Shown: positions 7,087 to 16,308, counted from the stretch's first letter. The stretch: DNA of 36,706 nt from Acetatifactor sp. (GCA_024403365.1 JAKSRX010000010.1:1-36706), one strand, 5' to 3'. A program made the numbers and translations. Notes: generated by a model from the sequence alone, not told the origin.

Positions 7087-9305
7087 GTATAAAGAAATAT
7101 ACATCAATTACAAAGAAAAGTTTGGCCGGTCTCCTGGCTGCAAGCATGCTGCTTTCCCTGAGTGCCTGCGGCTCTACCACGGAAGAGGTTTCATCCGAGG
7201 TGATCGAGCTGGTGGAACCTGTGACCGCCGGTGCGAAGTATGAAGACGTTGCCAGAAGAACTATGTATGAGACCAATCTCTATAACGCTATGGTCTGTCC
7301 TCAGGTGCAGGAATACGAGATGGAGGTCAGCGGTCAGAGATTTGAGGCCTATGATGTGACTCCCGGCCTGTATGTGAAGAAGGGAGAGACTCTGCTTCAC
7401 AGCAATACGGAAGATATCGATAAGCAGATCAAGGAAACGCGTAAGAGCATTCTGGAGTATGAGAGCGATCATGAGGAGTATCTTCGTGATGCCAAAGAAG
7501 AGCTGGAGAAGACCGCGGTAGAGCGCGACAAATTCGCTGATTACATGAAGCGTGCCGAGGCAGCCAAGCCCGAAGAAAAGATCACGGTAACAGATCCTGT
7601 CACGGGATTGGATAACGAGGAAGACAATCCGGAGTACATAGAGTGGGAGAAACAGTACAATCAGTTGGACAGTTCCTTCCGTGTTCAGTATATCGCTTAC
7701 GAGAAGCAGCAGGCAGCTATTGAACAGAACGATGAACTGTTCAAACTGGACCTGGCCTACAGAAAGACCCAGTTGAACCGTCTGATCCAGGACAGACAGG
7801 GCAATACCATTGTTTCCGGTATGGACGGTTATGTGGGTGCGGCACGTTTCCTGAGCAAGGGCGACTGGATGGATTTCAACAAGCCTCTGATGGCTGTGAT
7901 CAACAAGGACAAGAAAGAGATCCGCTGCGAATATATCTCCAAGGGTATGATCAATACCGCAGTGGAAGTATACGCACTGGTGGACGGTAAGCGTTATGAC
8001 GTAGATTATCAGGCCATCGAGAATGAAGAGAAGAAGCAGCTGGAGGAGAAATTCGGCAAGGCGTATTCTACTTTCACTCTTTCCGATCAGAGTGTAGAAC
8101 TGACATTGGGTCAGCTGGTCATGATCGTAGTGGTAAAGAAATCTCATGAAGATGTGCTCTGCATTCCCAAGGATTCCTTGAAGAGCGATGATCAGGGCTT
8201 CTTTGTATACCTGATCGATGGTGAGAAGAAGAACAAAACTTACGTTAAGACAGGTATGAATGACGGATTTTATCTGGAGATCACTTCCGGCTTACAGGAA
8301 GGTGACCATGTTATGGTGGAAGAGACCACTCCTGTATACGGAACCAAGACAGAAGTCCTGAAGACAGGCACTGTCAATTATGCCTTCAAGGGTACCGGAT
8401 ATCTGTATTATCCTACCTCCCAGTGGGTCGTCAATCCCGTGGAATACGGTACCAGCTACTATATGGAGAACCTGGTTCATAATTACCAGCAGGTCAAGAA
8501 AGGTGAAGTGCTTGCCCGCATCAGAGTGGTTGCCGACAATGTGACTTTGGAAAAGAATCAGCAGAAGCTGGAGCGAGCTAAGGAACGTCTGAAGGATATG
8601 ATCGATATCCAGAAGGAAGACGAATACCAGAAGCAGATCGAGGCAAAACAGCAGGAGATCGCAGATCTGGAAGAACTGATCCAGGATATGAAGAAGAATT
8701 TTGCCATCAAGGAGATCAAGTCTCCCATCGATGGTATCATCACAGAGGTAAGAGAGTATGACACAGACTCCTTGCTGAACTACGGCGCAGCATTGTACCA
8801 GATCGCTGACGAGTCCCGCAGTTATATCTTTGTAAACGATGAAAAGGGTCAGTTGAGCTATGGTAATCAGGCTGTGATCACCTTCAAGGGTGCCGATGGC
8901 CAGCAGGCTACTGCTACCGGAGAAGTGGTGACACTGGGAGATACCGAGGTCAGCCAGTACCTGTCTTCCGATAACAAGGTGTATGTCGGCCGTAACACTT
9001 ACACCAGAGGAACTCTGGTCATGGTGGATCCCGAGTATGCAGGTGATCTGGCAGGCAGCAACGCCAGAAACGACGGCTACTGGAACAGAAATACGTTCCA
9101 GGTGGAAGTAAAGACCCGAGAGATGAAGAATGTAGTCAAGGTGCCCAGAAGAGCGGTTACCGAGAAAAACGGTATCACTTATGTGCACGTAAAAAATGCT
9201 GACGGTTCCATCTCGTACAAACGATTTATTTCAGGTGGTTCAGACGGTACCTCATATTGGGTAGTAGATGGTCTGACGGAAGGAATGGAAGTATGCTTAG
9301 AATAA
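7083..9305 (+). CDS. Double-length HlyD-type adaptor lipoprotein (two tandem modules)
   Basis: 740 residues, about twice the length of an ordinary adaptor. The signal peptide ends in LSAC with Cys29. Module 1 (about 40-430) has lipoyl-type LYVKKGETLLHSN, a long coiled coil (about 115-240), and a GMDGYVGAARFLSKGDW return strand. It closes with ITSGLQEGDHVMVEE, the family's usual C-terminal motif. Module 2 (about 440-740) repeats the scheme: YQQVKKGEVLARI, a coiled coil at about 490-545, IKSPIDGIITEVREYD, and a final VVDGLTEGMEVCLE. The protein therefore looks like two adaptors fused end to end. It overlaps its neighbours on both sides (4 and 13 bases). Together with the single adaptor upstream it would supply three adaptor modules per assembly, if stoichiometry is equal. 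Confidence 0.85.
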   Translation: MSIKKYTSITKKSLAGLLAASMLLSLSACGSTTEEVSSEVIELVEPVTAGAKYEDVARRTMYETNLYNAMVCPQVQEYEMEVSGQRFEAYDVTPGLYVKKGETLLHSNTEDIDKQIKETRKSILEYESDHEEYLRDAKEELEKTAVERDKFADYMKRAEAAKPEEKITVTDPVTGLDNEEDNPEYIEWEKQYNQLDSSFRVQYIAYEKQQAAIEQNDELFKLDLAYRKTQLNRLIQDRQGNTIVSGMDGYVGAARFLSKGDWMDFNKPLMAVINKDKKEIRCEYISKGMINTAVEVYALVDGKRYDVDYQAIENEEKKQLEEKFGKAYSTFTLSDQSVELTLGQLVMIVVVKKSHEDVLCIPKDSLKSDDQGFFVYLIDGEKKNKTYVKTGMNDGFYLEITSGLQEGDHVMVEETTPVYGTKTEVLKTGTVNYAFKGTGYLYYPTSQWVVNPVEYGTSYYMENLVHNYQQVKKGEVLARIRVVADNVTLEKNQQKLERAKERLKDMIDIQKEDEYQKQIEAKQQEIADLEELIQDMKKNFAIKEIKSPIDGIITEVREYDTDSLLNYGAALYQIADESRSYIFVNDEKGQLSYGNQAVITFKGADGQQATATGEVVTLGDTEVSQYLSSDNKVYVGRNTYTRGTLVMVDPEYAGDLAGSNARNDGYWNRNTFQVEVKTREMKNVVKVPRRAVTEKNGITYVHVKNADGSISYKRFISGGSDGTSYWVVDGLTEGMEVCLE

Positions 9306-12085
9306 TGTTTCAAAAACTCTGGCACAAAAAATGGATGAACCTGTGCCTGCTGCTCGGCAGTATTCTTTTGATTGCCACAGTGGTCAGCTTCCCTCTGTAT
9401 CAGAGTGCCGCATATGACAGAATGGTTCAGGATGAATTCCGCAGCTACTATTCCGCCGAAGGACAGTGGCCCGGTCTGAACTCCATGATCTTTGTTTCCC
9501 AGAAGGATAACGGTGGTGTTGCGATAACCCGTATGGAGAATTTTAACGATACCATCTTCGATGATCTGGGAGTGACCAAGAAAGACACGATCTGCTCCTA
9601 TCAGTTGTCTCAGTTCGAAGCGGTTTCTACCATGCAGCGTGAAGATATGAGCGTTAAGGCAGTGAACCTTGCAACGATCTCCGACCTGGAGAACCATGTA
9701 AAGCTGCTTGCAGGTGAGATGTATTCTGAAAAGGGCGTGGATGATGACGGTGCACTGCAGGTAGTGATCAGCCAGTCTGCCATGATCAAATTGCAGGTAC
9801 TGGTAGGCGAGACCATCAAGCTGAAGGGCTCCAAGGGCATTGACGGCAAAGAGATCCGCCTGCGCATCACAGGTATCGTGGCAGAGGAAGATCCTGCTGA
9901 TTTCTATTGGCAGGAAGGACTGGATGCCAAGAACAATGTGTGCCTGATGAACTTTGACACCTTTAAGGAGCATTTTACAGGTGAAAACGCCAGAAGATAT
10001 ACCATCACCTGTAAGTATTTCTCCCTGCTTGAATATGATGATATTCTTGCCGATCAGGTAGATCACCTGGCAGAGGCAACCAGATATATGGCTAACGAGG
10101 GACCTTTCAAGGCAACCATGAAAGAGCCTGCTTACCTGGATATCTTAGATTCCTTCCTGACCAAGAGAGGACGTATCGATGCAACTCTGCAGATCCTGCA
10201 GATCCCCGTGCTTATCATGCTGGGCGCCTTCCTGTTTATGATCTCCGGTCAGATGTATGACATGGAGAGAAACGAGATCTCCGTAATCAAGAGCCGAGGC
10301 AGTTCCGGCGGACAGATCTTCAGATTGTACCTGTACCAGATGATCTTCATCAGCCTTTTGGGCGGGGCATTGGGTATCCCTCTGGGCGCAGTATTCAGCA
10401 GGATCTTGGGTTCTGCACGTAACTTCCTGGAGTTTGATGCCGCAAAGTCTTTGCCGGTGAAGTTTACTACACAGACTGCAGAATATGCACTGGCAGCCAT
10501 CCTGGTGGTATTGGCCATCATGACTCTGCCTGCTATCAAGCACAGCCGTGTTACCATCGTTAATCTGAAGCAGCAGAAGGCATTGAAGAAAAAGAGCCTC
10601 TGGGAGAAACTGTTCCTGGATGTGATACTGCTGGCCGTTTCCCTTTACGGTTATTATACTTTCAGCAAATCCGGTGATGAACTGGGTAAGAGCGTTATGA
10701 TGGGTAAATCCCTGGATCCCCTGCTTTACATCAGTTCCTCCCTGTTTATCGTAGGTATGGGACTTCTGTTCCTGCGTTTACAGCCCCTGATCATCCAGTT
10801 TATCTACTTCATCGGTAAGAGATTCTGGAGACCTGCCAGCTATGCATCCTTCATGGAAAACCTGAAAAACGGCCGTAAGCAGCAGTTCATCATGCTGTTT
10901 TTGATCATGACCATCTCCCTGGGTATGTATCATGCGACTGTTGCAAGAACCATTTTACGTAACGCACAGGACAATACAGAATATGTCAACGGTGCCGATA
11001 TCGTGATGAAGGAAGTCTGGATCGAGATCAAGGACTTGAACGGTAAGCCTACAGGACAGTATGTAGAGCCTGAGTATGATAAATATATCACCGCAGACTT
11101 TGCAGACAGTTATGCGCGTGTCTTCCTGGAAGACGGTGTAAAGTGCGAGAACATTTCCGCTACGGTCATGGGTATCCATACCAAGGAATTCGGACGCACC
11201 GCCACCATCGACAGAAGCCTTACCGAGAAACATTTCTATGAATATCTGAATGAGCTGGCAGTAGTTCCCGACGGCGTGATCGTTTCCAGAAACTTCGAGA
11301 CTAAGCTGGGCAAGAAGGTAGGAGATACCATTGCTTACACCAGTAAGTATTCCGCTGCAGGTACTGCAACCGGTAAGATCGTAGATTTCGTGGATTACTG
11401 GCCCGGATATGCTCCCTCCGAGACCGTACTGGATCCCGACGGAAGCGCAGCTACTTATGAAAATTATATGATCGTTACCCATTACGATGCTCTCCGCAAC
11501 GACTGGGGCGTCCTGCCTTATGAAGTTTGGCTGAAACTGAAGGACGGTCATACCTCTCAGGAGGTCTATAACTGGATCGAAGCCAACGATGTCCACGTGG
11601 CTAAGTATGTGGATCGTGCAAAGGAGATTCGTATGACTTCCGAAGATCCTCTGCTGCAGGGTACCAACGGTGTATTGACCATGGGCTTCATCGTTACCAT
11701 GATCCTCTGCGGCGTGGGTTATCTGATCTACTGGATCATGTCCATCCGTTCCCGAGAGATGATCTTTGGTGTACTCCGTGCCTGCGGTATGCATAAGATG
11801 GAAATGCTGCAGATGCTGATGAATGAGCAGATCTTCTGCGGTGTATTCTCCGTGGCAGCAGGTATCGGTATCGGACAGCTGACTTCCAGAATGTTTGTAC
11901 CTATCTTGCAGCAGGCGTATGCGGCAAGCAAACAGGTACTGCCTATGAAACTGATCATCAATGCATCGGATATGATGAGACTTTACGTAGTAATTGCGGG
12001 CTCTATGATCCTTTGCCTGGCGATCCTGATCCTGTTGATCTTTAAGTTGAATGTGACAAAGGCACTGAAGTTGGGTGAAGAATAA
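9293..12085 (+). CDS. FtsX/MacB-type ABC permease with two permease halves
   Basis: Large membrane component of the exporter, 930 residues. I start it at the ATG at 9293 because AAGGA at 9280-9284 precedes it; the alternative at 9257 only adds residues inside the previous gene. One membrane helix lies at about 14-38 and an extracellular domain at about 40-295. Helices follow at about 300-322, 345-370, 398-418, 440-460, 476-500 and 529-550. A second extracellular domain spans about 555-785, and last helices lie at 795-817, 845-870 and 896-920. FtsX-type loops appear twice (EISVIKSRGSSGGQIF near 325, and REMIFGVLRACGMHKMEML near 820), so one chain carries two FtsX domains. It ends at TAATG, sharing one base with the ATPase gene. 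Confidence 0.88.
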   Translation: MLRIMFQKLWHKKWMNLCLLLGSILLIATVVSFPLYQSAAYDRMVQDEFRSYYSAEGQWPGLNSMIFVSQKDNGGVAITRMENFNDTIFDDLGVTKKDTICSYQLSQFEAVSTMQREDMSVKAVNLATISDLENHVKLLAGEMYSEKGVDDDGALQVVISQSAMIKLQVLVGETIKLKGSKGIDGKEIRLRITGIVAEEDPADFYWQEGLDAKNNVCLMNFDTFKEHFTGENARRYTITCKYFSLLEYDDILADQVDHLAEATRYMANEGPFKATMKEPAYLDILDSFLTKRGRIDATLQILQIPVLIMLGAFLFMISGQMYDMERNEISVIKSRGSSGGQIFRLYLYQMIFISLLGGALGIPLGAVFSRILGSARNFLEFDAAKSLPVKFTTQTAEYALAAILVVLAIMTLPAIKHSRVTIVNLKQQKALKKKSLWEKLFLDVILLAVSLYGYYTFSKSGDELGKSVMMGKSLDPLLYISSSLFIVGMGLLFLRLQPLIIQFIYFIGKRFWRPASYASFMENLKNGRKQQFIMLFLIMTISLGMYHATVARTILRNAQDNTEYVNGADIVMKEVWIEIKDLNGKPTGQYVEPEYDKYITADFADSYARVFLEDGVKCENISATVMGIHTKEFGRTATIDRSLTEKHFYEYLNELAVVPDGVIVSRNFETKLGKKVGDTIAYTSKYSAAGTATGKIVDFVDYWPGYAPSETVLDPDGSAATYENYMIVTHYDALRNDWGVLPYEVWLKLKDGHTSQEVYNWIEANDVHVAKYVDRAKEIRMTSEDPLLQGTNGVLTMGFIVTMILCGVGYLIYWIMSIRSREMIFGVLRACGMHKMEMLQMLMNEQIFCGVFSVAAGIGIGQLTSRMFVPILQQAYAASKQVLPMKLIINASDMMRLYVVIAGSMILCLAILILLIFKLNVTKALKLGEE

Positions 12086-12780
12086 TGGATGAGAAGAATA
12101 TTATTGAAGTAAGCGGTGTCAACCGTATTTTCCCGGTGCCCGGCGGTGAGTTCCAGGCACTGAAGGATATCAATGTAAAGATCCCCAGAGGATGCCTTGC
12201 TATTCTGAAGGGTCGTTCCGGTTCCGGTAAGACCACACTGATGAATATCATCGGCGCTCTGGATAATCCTACCAGCGGTACCGTGCTGATCGATTTCAGA
12301 ACCGTGGCTAAGATGTCCGACCATGAGAGAGAGGAACTGCGCAGAAAGGATATGGGATTTGTCTTCCAGGCAGTTTCCCTGATCCCTACCATGAACGCAT
12401 TCCAGAATGTAGAATTCTCCATGCGTTTGGCAGGCATCAAGCCCGGCAAGGAGAGAGATAAGCGCGTAGAAGAGTGTCTGAAGATGGTAGGACTGGGCAA
12501 CCGTATGCATCATATGCCTGCGGAGATGTCCGGTGGTGAGCAGCAGAGAGTTGCAATTGCCAGAGCCATCGCTCACAGACCCAAGATGATCCTTGCGGAC
12601 GAGCCTACCGCAGAGCTGGACAGTGCAATGGCAGCGCAGGTTACCAAACTGTTCCAGGAGATGACCAGAAAAGAAGGCATCACCATTCTGATGACCACCC
12701 ATGACGTTGGTCTGATGGATGCAGGTGATATGATTATTGAACTGGAAGCCGGTGCACAGGTACTGGGCGATAAGGAGTAA
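12085..12780 (+). CDS. ABC transporter ATPase, MacB/LolD-like
   Basis: Cytoplasmic motor subunit, 231 residues, a complete nucleotide-binding domain. Walker A GRSGSGKT is at 43-50, the Q-loop in VFQAVSLIP near 92-100, signature SGGEQ at 149-153, Walker B ending in Asp172-Glu173, and the switch His206 in TTHD. The size and the GEQQRVAIARA signature place it with the LolD/MacB ATPases that pair with FtsX-type permeases. The start codon overlaps the stop of the permease gene by one base, so translation is coupled. A second, different ATPase follows after 3 bases, so the transporter may use a heterodimer of the two, matching the two FtsX halves of the single-chain permease. Confidence 0.95.
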   Translation: MDEKNIIEVSGVNRIFPVPGGEFQALKDINVKIPRGCLAILKGRSGSGKTTLMNIIGALDNPTSGTVLIDFRTVAKMSDHEREELRRKDMGFVFQAVSLIPTMNAFQNVEFSMRLAGIKPGKERDKRVEECLKMVGLGNRMHHMPAEMSGGEQQRVAIARAIAHRPKMILADEPTAELDSAMAAQVTKLFQEMTRKEGITILMTTHDVGLMDAGDMIIELEAGAQVLGDKE

Positions 12781-12783
12781 GAT

Positions 12784-13668
12784 ATGCCGGAAAATATGGT
12801 ACAGGCGGAAGGCCTGGTTAAAATCTATAAAACAAAACAGACGGAAGTTCTTGCACTCCAGGGACTGGATCTGACCATCGAAGAGGGAGAACTGACTGCT
12901 ATCATCGGTAACAGTGGTAGCGGTAAGTCTACTTTCTTAAATATGATCGGCGGTCTGGATCGCCCCAGTGCGGGAAGCCTTTACGTAGCTGGTAAGAACC
13001 TTTTCACCATGACCGAGAAGGAACTGGTTCTCTATAAGAGAGACACAGTCGGTTTCGTATGGCAGAACAACGGACGTAACCTGCTGCCTTATCTGACCGT
13101 TATGGAGAACATCATGCTTCCCATGAGTCTTTCCGACACCAGAAAGAAGAAGGAAAAGGCTACCATGCTGTTGGAGATGGTGGGACTTTCCTCCAAGAAG
13201 CACAGCAAGATGAATATGATGTCCGGCGGTGAGCAGCAGAGAGTTGCTATCGCCATTGCGCTGGCAAATTCACCGAAGCTTTTGCTGGCGGACGAGCCTA
13301 CCGGTAGTGTAGACGTTCGCACTGCAAATTATATTTTCGATGTATTTACCGAGTTGAACAAAAACGGACAGACCATTTTGATCGTTACCCATGACGTTGC
13401 CTTGTCCAAAAAGGTTAAAAGAGTTATCGCTATCAGAGACGGTAAGATCAGTAGTGAGCGTGTGCTGAAGGAAGCCTATGCGGACAGATTGCAGGAGAGC
13501 AATATCGACTGGAGAGCAGAGAATACCCAGGACGAGTATGTGATCCTGGACCGTGCCGGTCGACTGCAGATCCCCGCAGATCTCCTGGCAGGTCTGGAAT
13601 TGAAAGACAACAAGGTAAGCATCGGCTTACACGACGGAAAGATCATTATCAGCAGACCCGAAGAATAA
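12784..13668 (+). CDS. ABC transporter ATPase with an AbrB-like C-terminal tail
   Basis: Second motor subunit of the exporter, 294 residues. Walker A GNSGSGKS is at 42-49, signature SGGEQ at 147-151, Walker B ends in Asp170-Glu171, and the switch is His203. The normal domain ends near residue 225. The remaining about 70 residues hold a segment at 252-294 that reads VILDRAGRLQIPADLLAGLE and then a hairpin ending in DGKIIISRPEE. This matches the swapped-hairpin AbrB/MazE/SpoVT fold: an Asp/Arg-x-Gly-Arg turn, an IP, a short helix, then KxxxVxI and DGKIII. In other proteins that fold binds DNA or makes dimers; here a dimerisation or regulatory role is inferred. The gene lies 3 bases after the first ATPase. 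The C-terminal call is by pattern only. Confidence 0.9.
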   Translation: MPENMVQAEGLVKIYKTKQTEVLALQGLDLTIEEGELTAIIGNSGSGKSTFLNMIGGLDRPSAGSLYVAGKNLFTMTEKELVLYKRDTVGFVWQNNGRNLLPYLTVMENIMLPMSLSDTRKKKEKATMLLEMVGLSSKKHSKMNMMSGGEQQRVAIAIALANSPKLLLADEPTGSVDVRTANYIFDVFTELNKNGQTILIVTHDVALSKKVKRVIAIRDGKISSERVLKEAYADRLQESNIDWRAENTQDEYVILDRAGRLQIPADLLAGLELKDNKVSIGLHDGKIIISRPEE

Positions 13669-13695
13669 TCGGATGTATCAATATTTGGGGGAAAG

Positions 13696-15258
13696 ATGAA
13701 ACGAACCGACGGATTATTAGTGAAGGGTACCAATCCTATCCTTCCCGCAGATTTTCCGGATGCAGATATCATCAGAGTGGGAGACACCTACTATATGCTG
13801 GCCGCTACCCTGCATTTCCTGCCGGGTGCCATGATCCTCAGGTCCTACGACCTGGTGAATTGGGAGATCGCCAGCTATGTCTTCGAAAACTTTGAGGGTA
13901 CAGAGGAGGCACGCATGACCAATGACCGCAACAAGTACGGTTACGGTATGTGGGCCGGTTCCCTGCAGTATCACAAGGGCAAGTTCTATGTGAGCTTCGC
14001 TGCGAAGGAAACCTGCAAAACCTATTTTTACAGCGCAAAGAATGTGGAAGGTCCCTGGGAGAAGACCTGCATCGATTTCTACTTCCATCACGGTTCCCTG
14101 TTCTTTGACGAGGATGACAAAGTATATCTGGTCTTCGGACACAGAGATATCTATATCAGAGAGCTGGAAGCGGACCTGACAGGACTGAAAGCCGGCGGCT
14201 TTGCAAGAAAACTGCTGACCGATACAAGGGATGCCTGGGTACCCTATGAGGGCGCTCACTTCCAGAAGATAGGCGGCACATATTACCTGTTCCTGGTGCA
14301 GTGGCCCAAGGACGGCAGCGCCCGCAGGATCCATTACTGTTTCCGGGCCAAAAGTCTGGCGGATGAATTCACAGGCGGCGTGGCATTGGATGATGCCGGA
14401 ACCTACGGCAACAGCGGTATTGCCCAGGGAAGGGTCGTAGAGAGCAACGACGGCAGATTCTATGCCTGCCTGATGCAGGACAGAGGGGCAGCAGGACGCT
14501 GTCCGATACTGGTGCCTGTTACTTTTGAAGGCGAAATGCCTGTATTCGGAAAGACAGAAAGCGTTGAGACCAGAGACAATCGTCCCTGCTATGAATATGA
14601 ACCGCTGTATACCTCCGATGATTTCACTTATGAGACGGATGAGGAGGGACATTGCCAGTGGAAGAAGCAGTGGCAATGGAACCATGAACCCAGCCCGGAA
14701 CTCTGGCACATTACGCCTGAGAACGGCTTTAGGATCATTACCGGTAAGGTCTGTGCAAATGTGACTCAGGCGGTCAATACGCTGACACAGAGACTTTTCT
14801 TCCCGAAAAGTGCGGTGGAAGTCACGGTGGATGCCTCCGACCTGAATGAAGGAGATTTTGCCGGTATCTGCGCACTGCAGGGAATCTACAGCATGCTGGC
14901 GGTGACCAGTGAACTGAGAAGATTTCATCTGGTGCTGGTGGGCAGAAAAGATACCGAGAAAAATCGCTCCACCAGGATCCCGGATTATTTGCCGGGTGTG
15001 GTATTTGAGAAGATCAGCTTGCAGTCTCCCGTGGTAAGACTTCGCATGGAAGCGGAGTTCAAGGACGGAGCAGATGTTGTGACTTTCTACTACAGAGAGC
15101 CCAGAGGAGGCGGTAAGTGGAGAAAGGTGGGAGAGAGCAGACGTATCTACTTCGGACTGGATCACTTTGCGGGATGCCGCGCGGGTCTTGCGGTGTATGC
15201 CACCAGAAAACATGGCGGTTCCGCATGCTTTAAAGATTTTAAATACGAGACAAAATAA
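13696..15258 (+). CDS. Cytoplasmic GH43 glycosidase with an altered active-site position
   Basis: 520 residues, no signal peptide. The N-terminal five-bladed propeller is typical of GH43: NPILPADFPDADIIRVGDTY carries the base Asp22, and the acid is Glu185 in YEGAHF. A C-terminal beta-sandwich (about 325-520) has the length of the xylosidase GH43 C2 domain. The pKa-modulating Asp, normally in HDxS before LFFDDDG, appears as HHGS at 131-134, so His132 replaces it. The N-terminal form (PADFPDxDxIRVGDTYYM) is that of the arabinofuranosidase/xylosidase subgroup near GH43_12. GGGGGAAAG precedes the ATG. It starts 27 bases after the exporter ATPase without a visible promoter, and ends at a shared terminator. 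The enzyme may be weak, altered or non-catalytic. Confidence 0.85.
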   Translation: MKRTDGLLVKGTNPILPADFPDADIIRVGDTYYMLAATLHFLPGAMILRSYDLVNWEIASYVFENFEGTEEARMTNDRNKYGYGMWAGSLQYHKGKFYVSFAAKETCKTYFYSAKNVEGPWEKTCIDFYFHHGSLFFDEDDKVYLVFGHRDIYIRELEADLTGLKAGGFARKLLTDTRDAWVPYEGAHFQKIGGTYYLFLVQWPKDGSARRIHYCFRAKSLADEFTGGVALDDAGTYGNSGIAQGRVVESNDGRFYACLMQDRGAAGRCPILVPVTFEGEMPVFGKTESVETRDNRPCYEYEPLYTSDDFTYETDEEGHCQWKKQWQWNHEPSPELWHITPENGFRIITGKVCANVTQAVNTLTQRLFFPKSAVEVTVDASDLNEGDFAGICALQGIYSMLAVTSELRRFHLVLVGRKDTEKNRSTRIPDYLPGVVFEKISLQSPVVRLRMEAEFKDGADVVTFYYREPRGGGKWRKVGESRRIYFGLDHFAGCRAGLAVYATRKHGGSACFKDFKYETK

Positions 15259-15260
15259 AA

Positions 15261-15295
15261 AACCATCACCTCTTGCCGGGGGTGATGGTTTTATT
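15261..15295. terminator. Bidirectional terminator between converging GH43 and AraC genes
   Basis: AACCATCACC at 15261-15270 pairs with GGTGATGGTT at 15281-15290. T-rich tails flank it on both strands (TTATT on plus, TTTTTTATTTTG on minus), so it can close both genes. The minus-strand stop codon (15291-15293) lies in the plus-strand T tail. Confidence 0.88.
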
Positions 15296-16244
15296 GTCTG
15301 CGAGTATATCGGTTGTTTTTCTCTCGATACTCGCTGGGGGTACAGTTCTTGGTCTGCTTGAAGACACGGTTGAAGGTGCTGATACTGGGAAAGCCGGATT
15401 GCAGGGCCACCTCAGTGATGGAGTATTCCGGTTGCTCCAGCAATTCCTCCGCGATCTTGACTCTGCGGTAAGTGATGTAAGCGCAGAAGGTGTAGCCGGT
15501 GTACTGCTTGAACAGTCTGGAGAAGTGATATTTGCTGAAGCCGATGGAACTGGCGATATCATCCAGATTCAGTTCGTCCATGTAGTGGGCGTCGATGTAG
15601 TCCATAACGGAGGTGAACTTGTCCATATATTCCTTCTGCTTGTAGACACGCATGTTGGGGAACATATTGATGCTGTTCAAATGGTTGGTGCCGATCTTCA
15701 CGAACATGCTGGCCAAGAGAGAGTAGATGGTCAGCTCCGCGAACTCGTTTTTGCTGAAATATTCGTTGCGCATCTGTACCAGGATCTGGTAGACGTCATC
15801 GTAGATACCGGGGTATTCGGATCTGGTGATGTGCAAAGGATTGGCCAAGATCGACTGGATGCCGCTGAAACCGTTGATGCGGGAGAAGGAGGAGAGGTCA
15901 AAGAGAAAGACGAAACGGCTGCCTTCTTCCGGTGCGGTCAGGGAATGTAGTTCTCCGGGAGGGATCAGGAAGATCTCGCCGGGGTTGACACGATATACTT
16001 CCCCGGAAAGATGGACATCGTACCAGTTTTCCACGGGAACGATGATCTCAAGAGCGCGATGCCAGTGTGCGGTGAAACTGTTGGGAATATCGTTGTACCA
16101 GATTCGGGTTCCGGAATCCTGACGATACTGCACCAGTTCCTGCGCCGTGCCGACTACGATACGAGGCTTTCGGGTATCCGAGTTGGCATCGTAGAAAGCT
16201 GCTCGGTTTTGCGAGATGGAGTTTTTATTGTTCTCAGCAGGCAT
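15291..16244 (-). CDS. AraC-family transcription regulator with cupin sensor
   Basis: 317 residues. The N-terminal half is a cupin-like sensor: HWHRALEIIVPVE near 60-72, then VNPGEIFLIPPGELHSL near 87-103. The C-terminal 100 residues carry two helix-turn-helix units: LNLDDIASSIGFSKYHFSRL with FKQYTG, and SITEVALQSGFPSISTFNRV with FKQTKNCTPSEYR. This arrangement is that of sugar-responsive AraC activators such as those of xylose, arabinose or melibiose systems. It is divergent from the GH10 xylanase, 158 bases away, and is the best candidate to control it. AAGGAGCG lies 6 bases before the ATG. No ligand can be assigned. Confidence 0.93.
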   Translation of the reverse strand: MPAENNKNSISQNRAAFYDANSDTRKPRIVVGTAQELVQYRQDSGTRIWYNDIPNSFTAHWHRALEIIVPVENWYDVHLSGEVYRVNPGEIFLIPPGELHSLTAPEEGSRFVFLFDLSSFSRINGFSGIQSILANPLHITRSEYPGIYDDVYQILVQMRNEYFSKNEFAELTIYSLLASMFVKIGTNHLNSINMFPNMRVYKQKEYMDKFTSVMDYIDAHYMDELNLDDIASSIGFSKYHFSRLFKQYTGYTFCAYITYRRVKIAEELLEQPEYSITEVALQSGFPSISTFNRVFKQTKNCTPSEYREKNNRYTRRQ

Positions 16245-16268
16245 AATGCACGCTCCTTTCTACAGGTC

Positions 16269-16297
16269 ATTTTATCATTTGGAAGAGAAAATGTAAA
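16269..16297 (-). promoter_or_regulatory. Promoter of the AraC-family gene
   Basis: On the minus strand TTTACA (16297-16292), a 17-base spacer and TAAAAT (16274-16269). It places the transcript start about 20 bases before the start codon. Confidence 0.65.
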
Positions 16298-16308
16298 ACA
16301 TAAAATAC

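Noticed and set aside
13717..15213. Minus-strand open frame of 498 codons opposite the first GH43
   Set aside because: The plus strand shows a full GH43 protein; the antisense frame has no motif.
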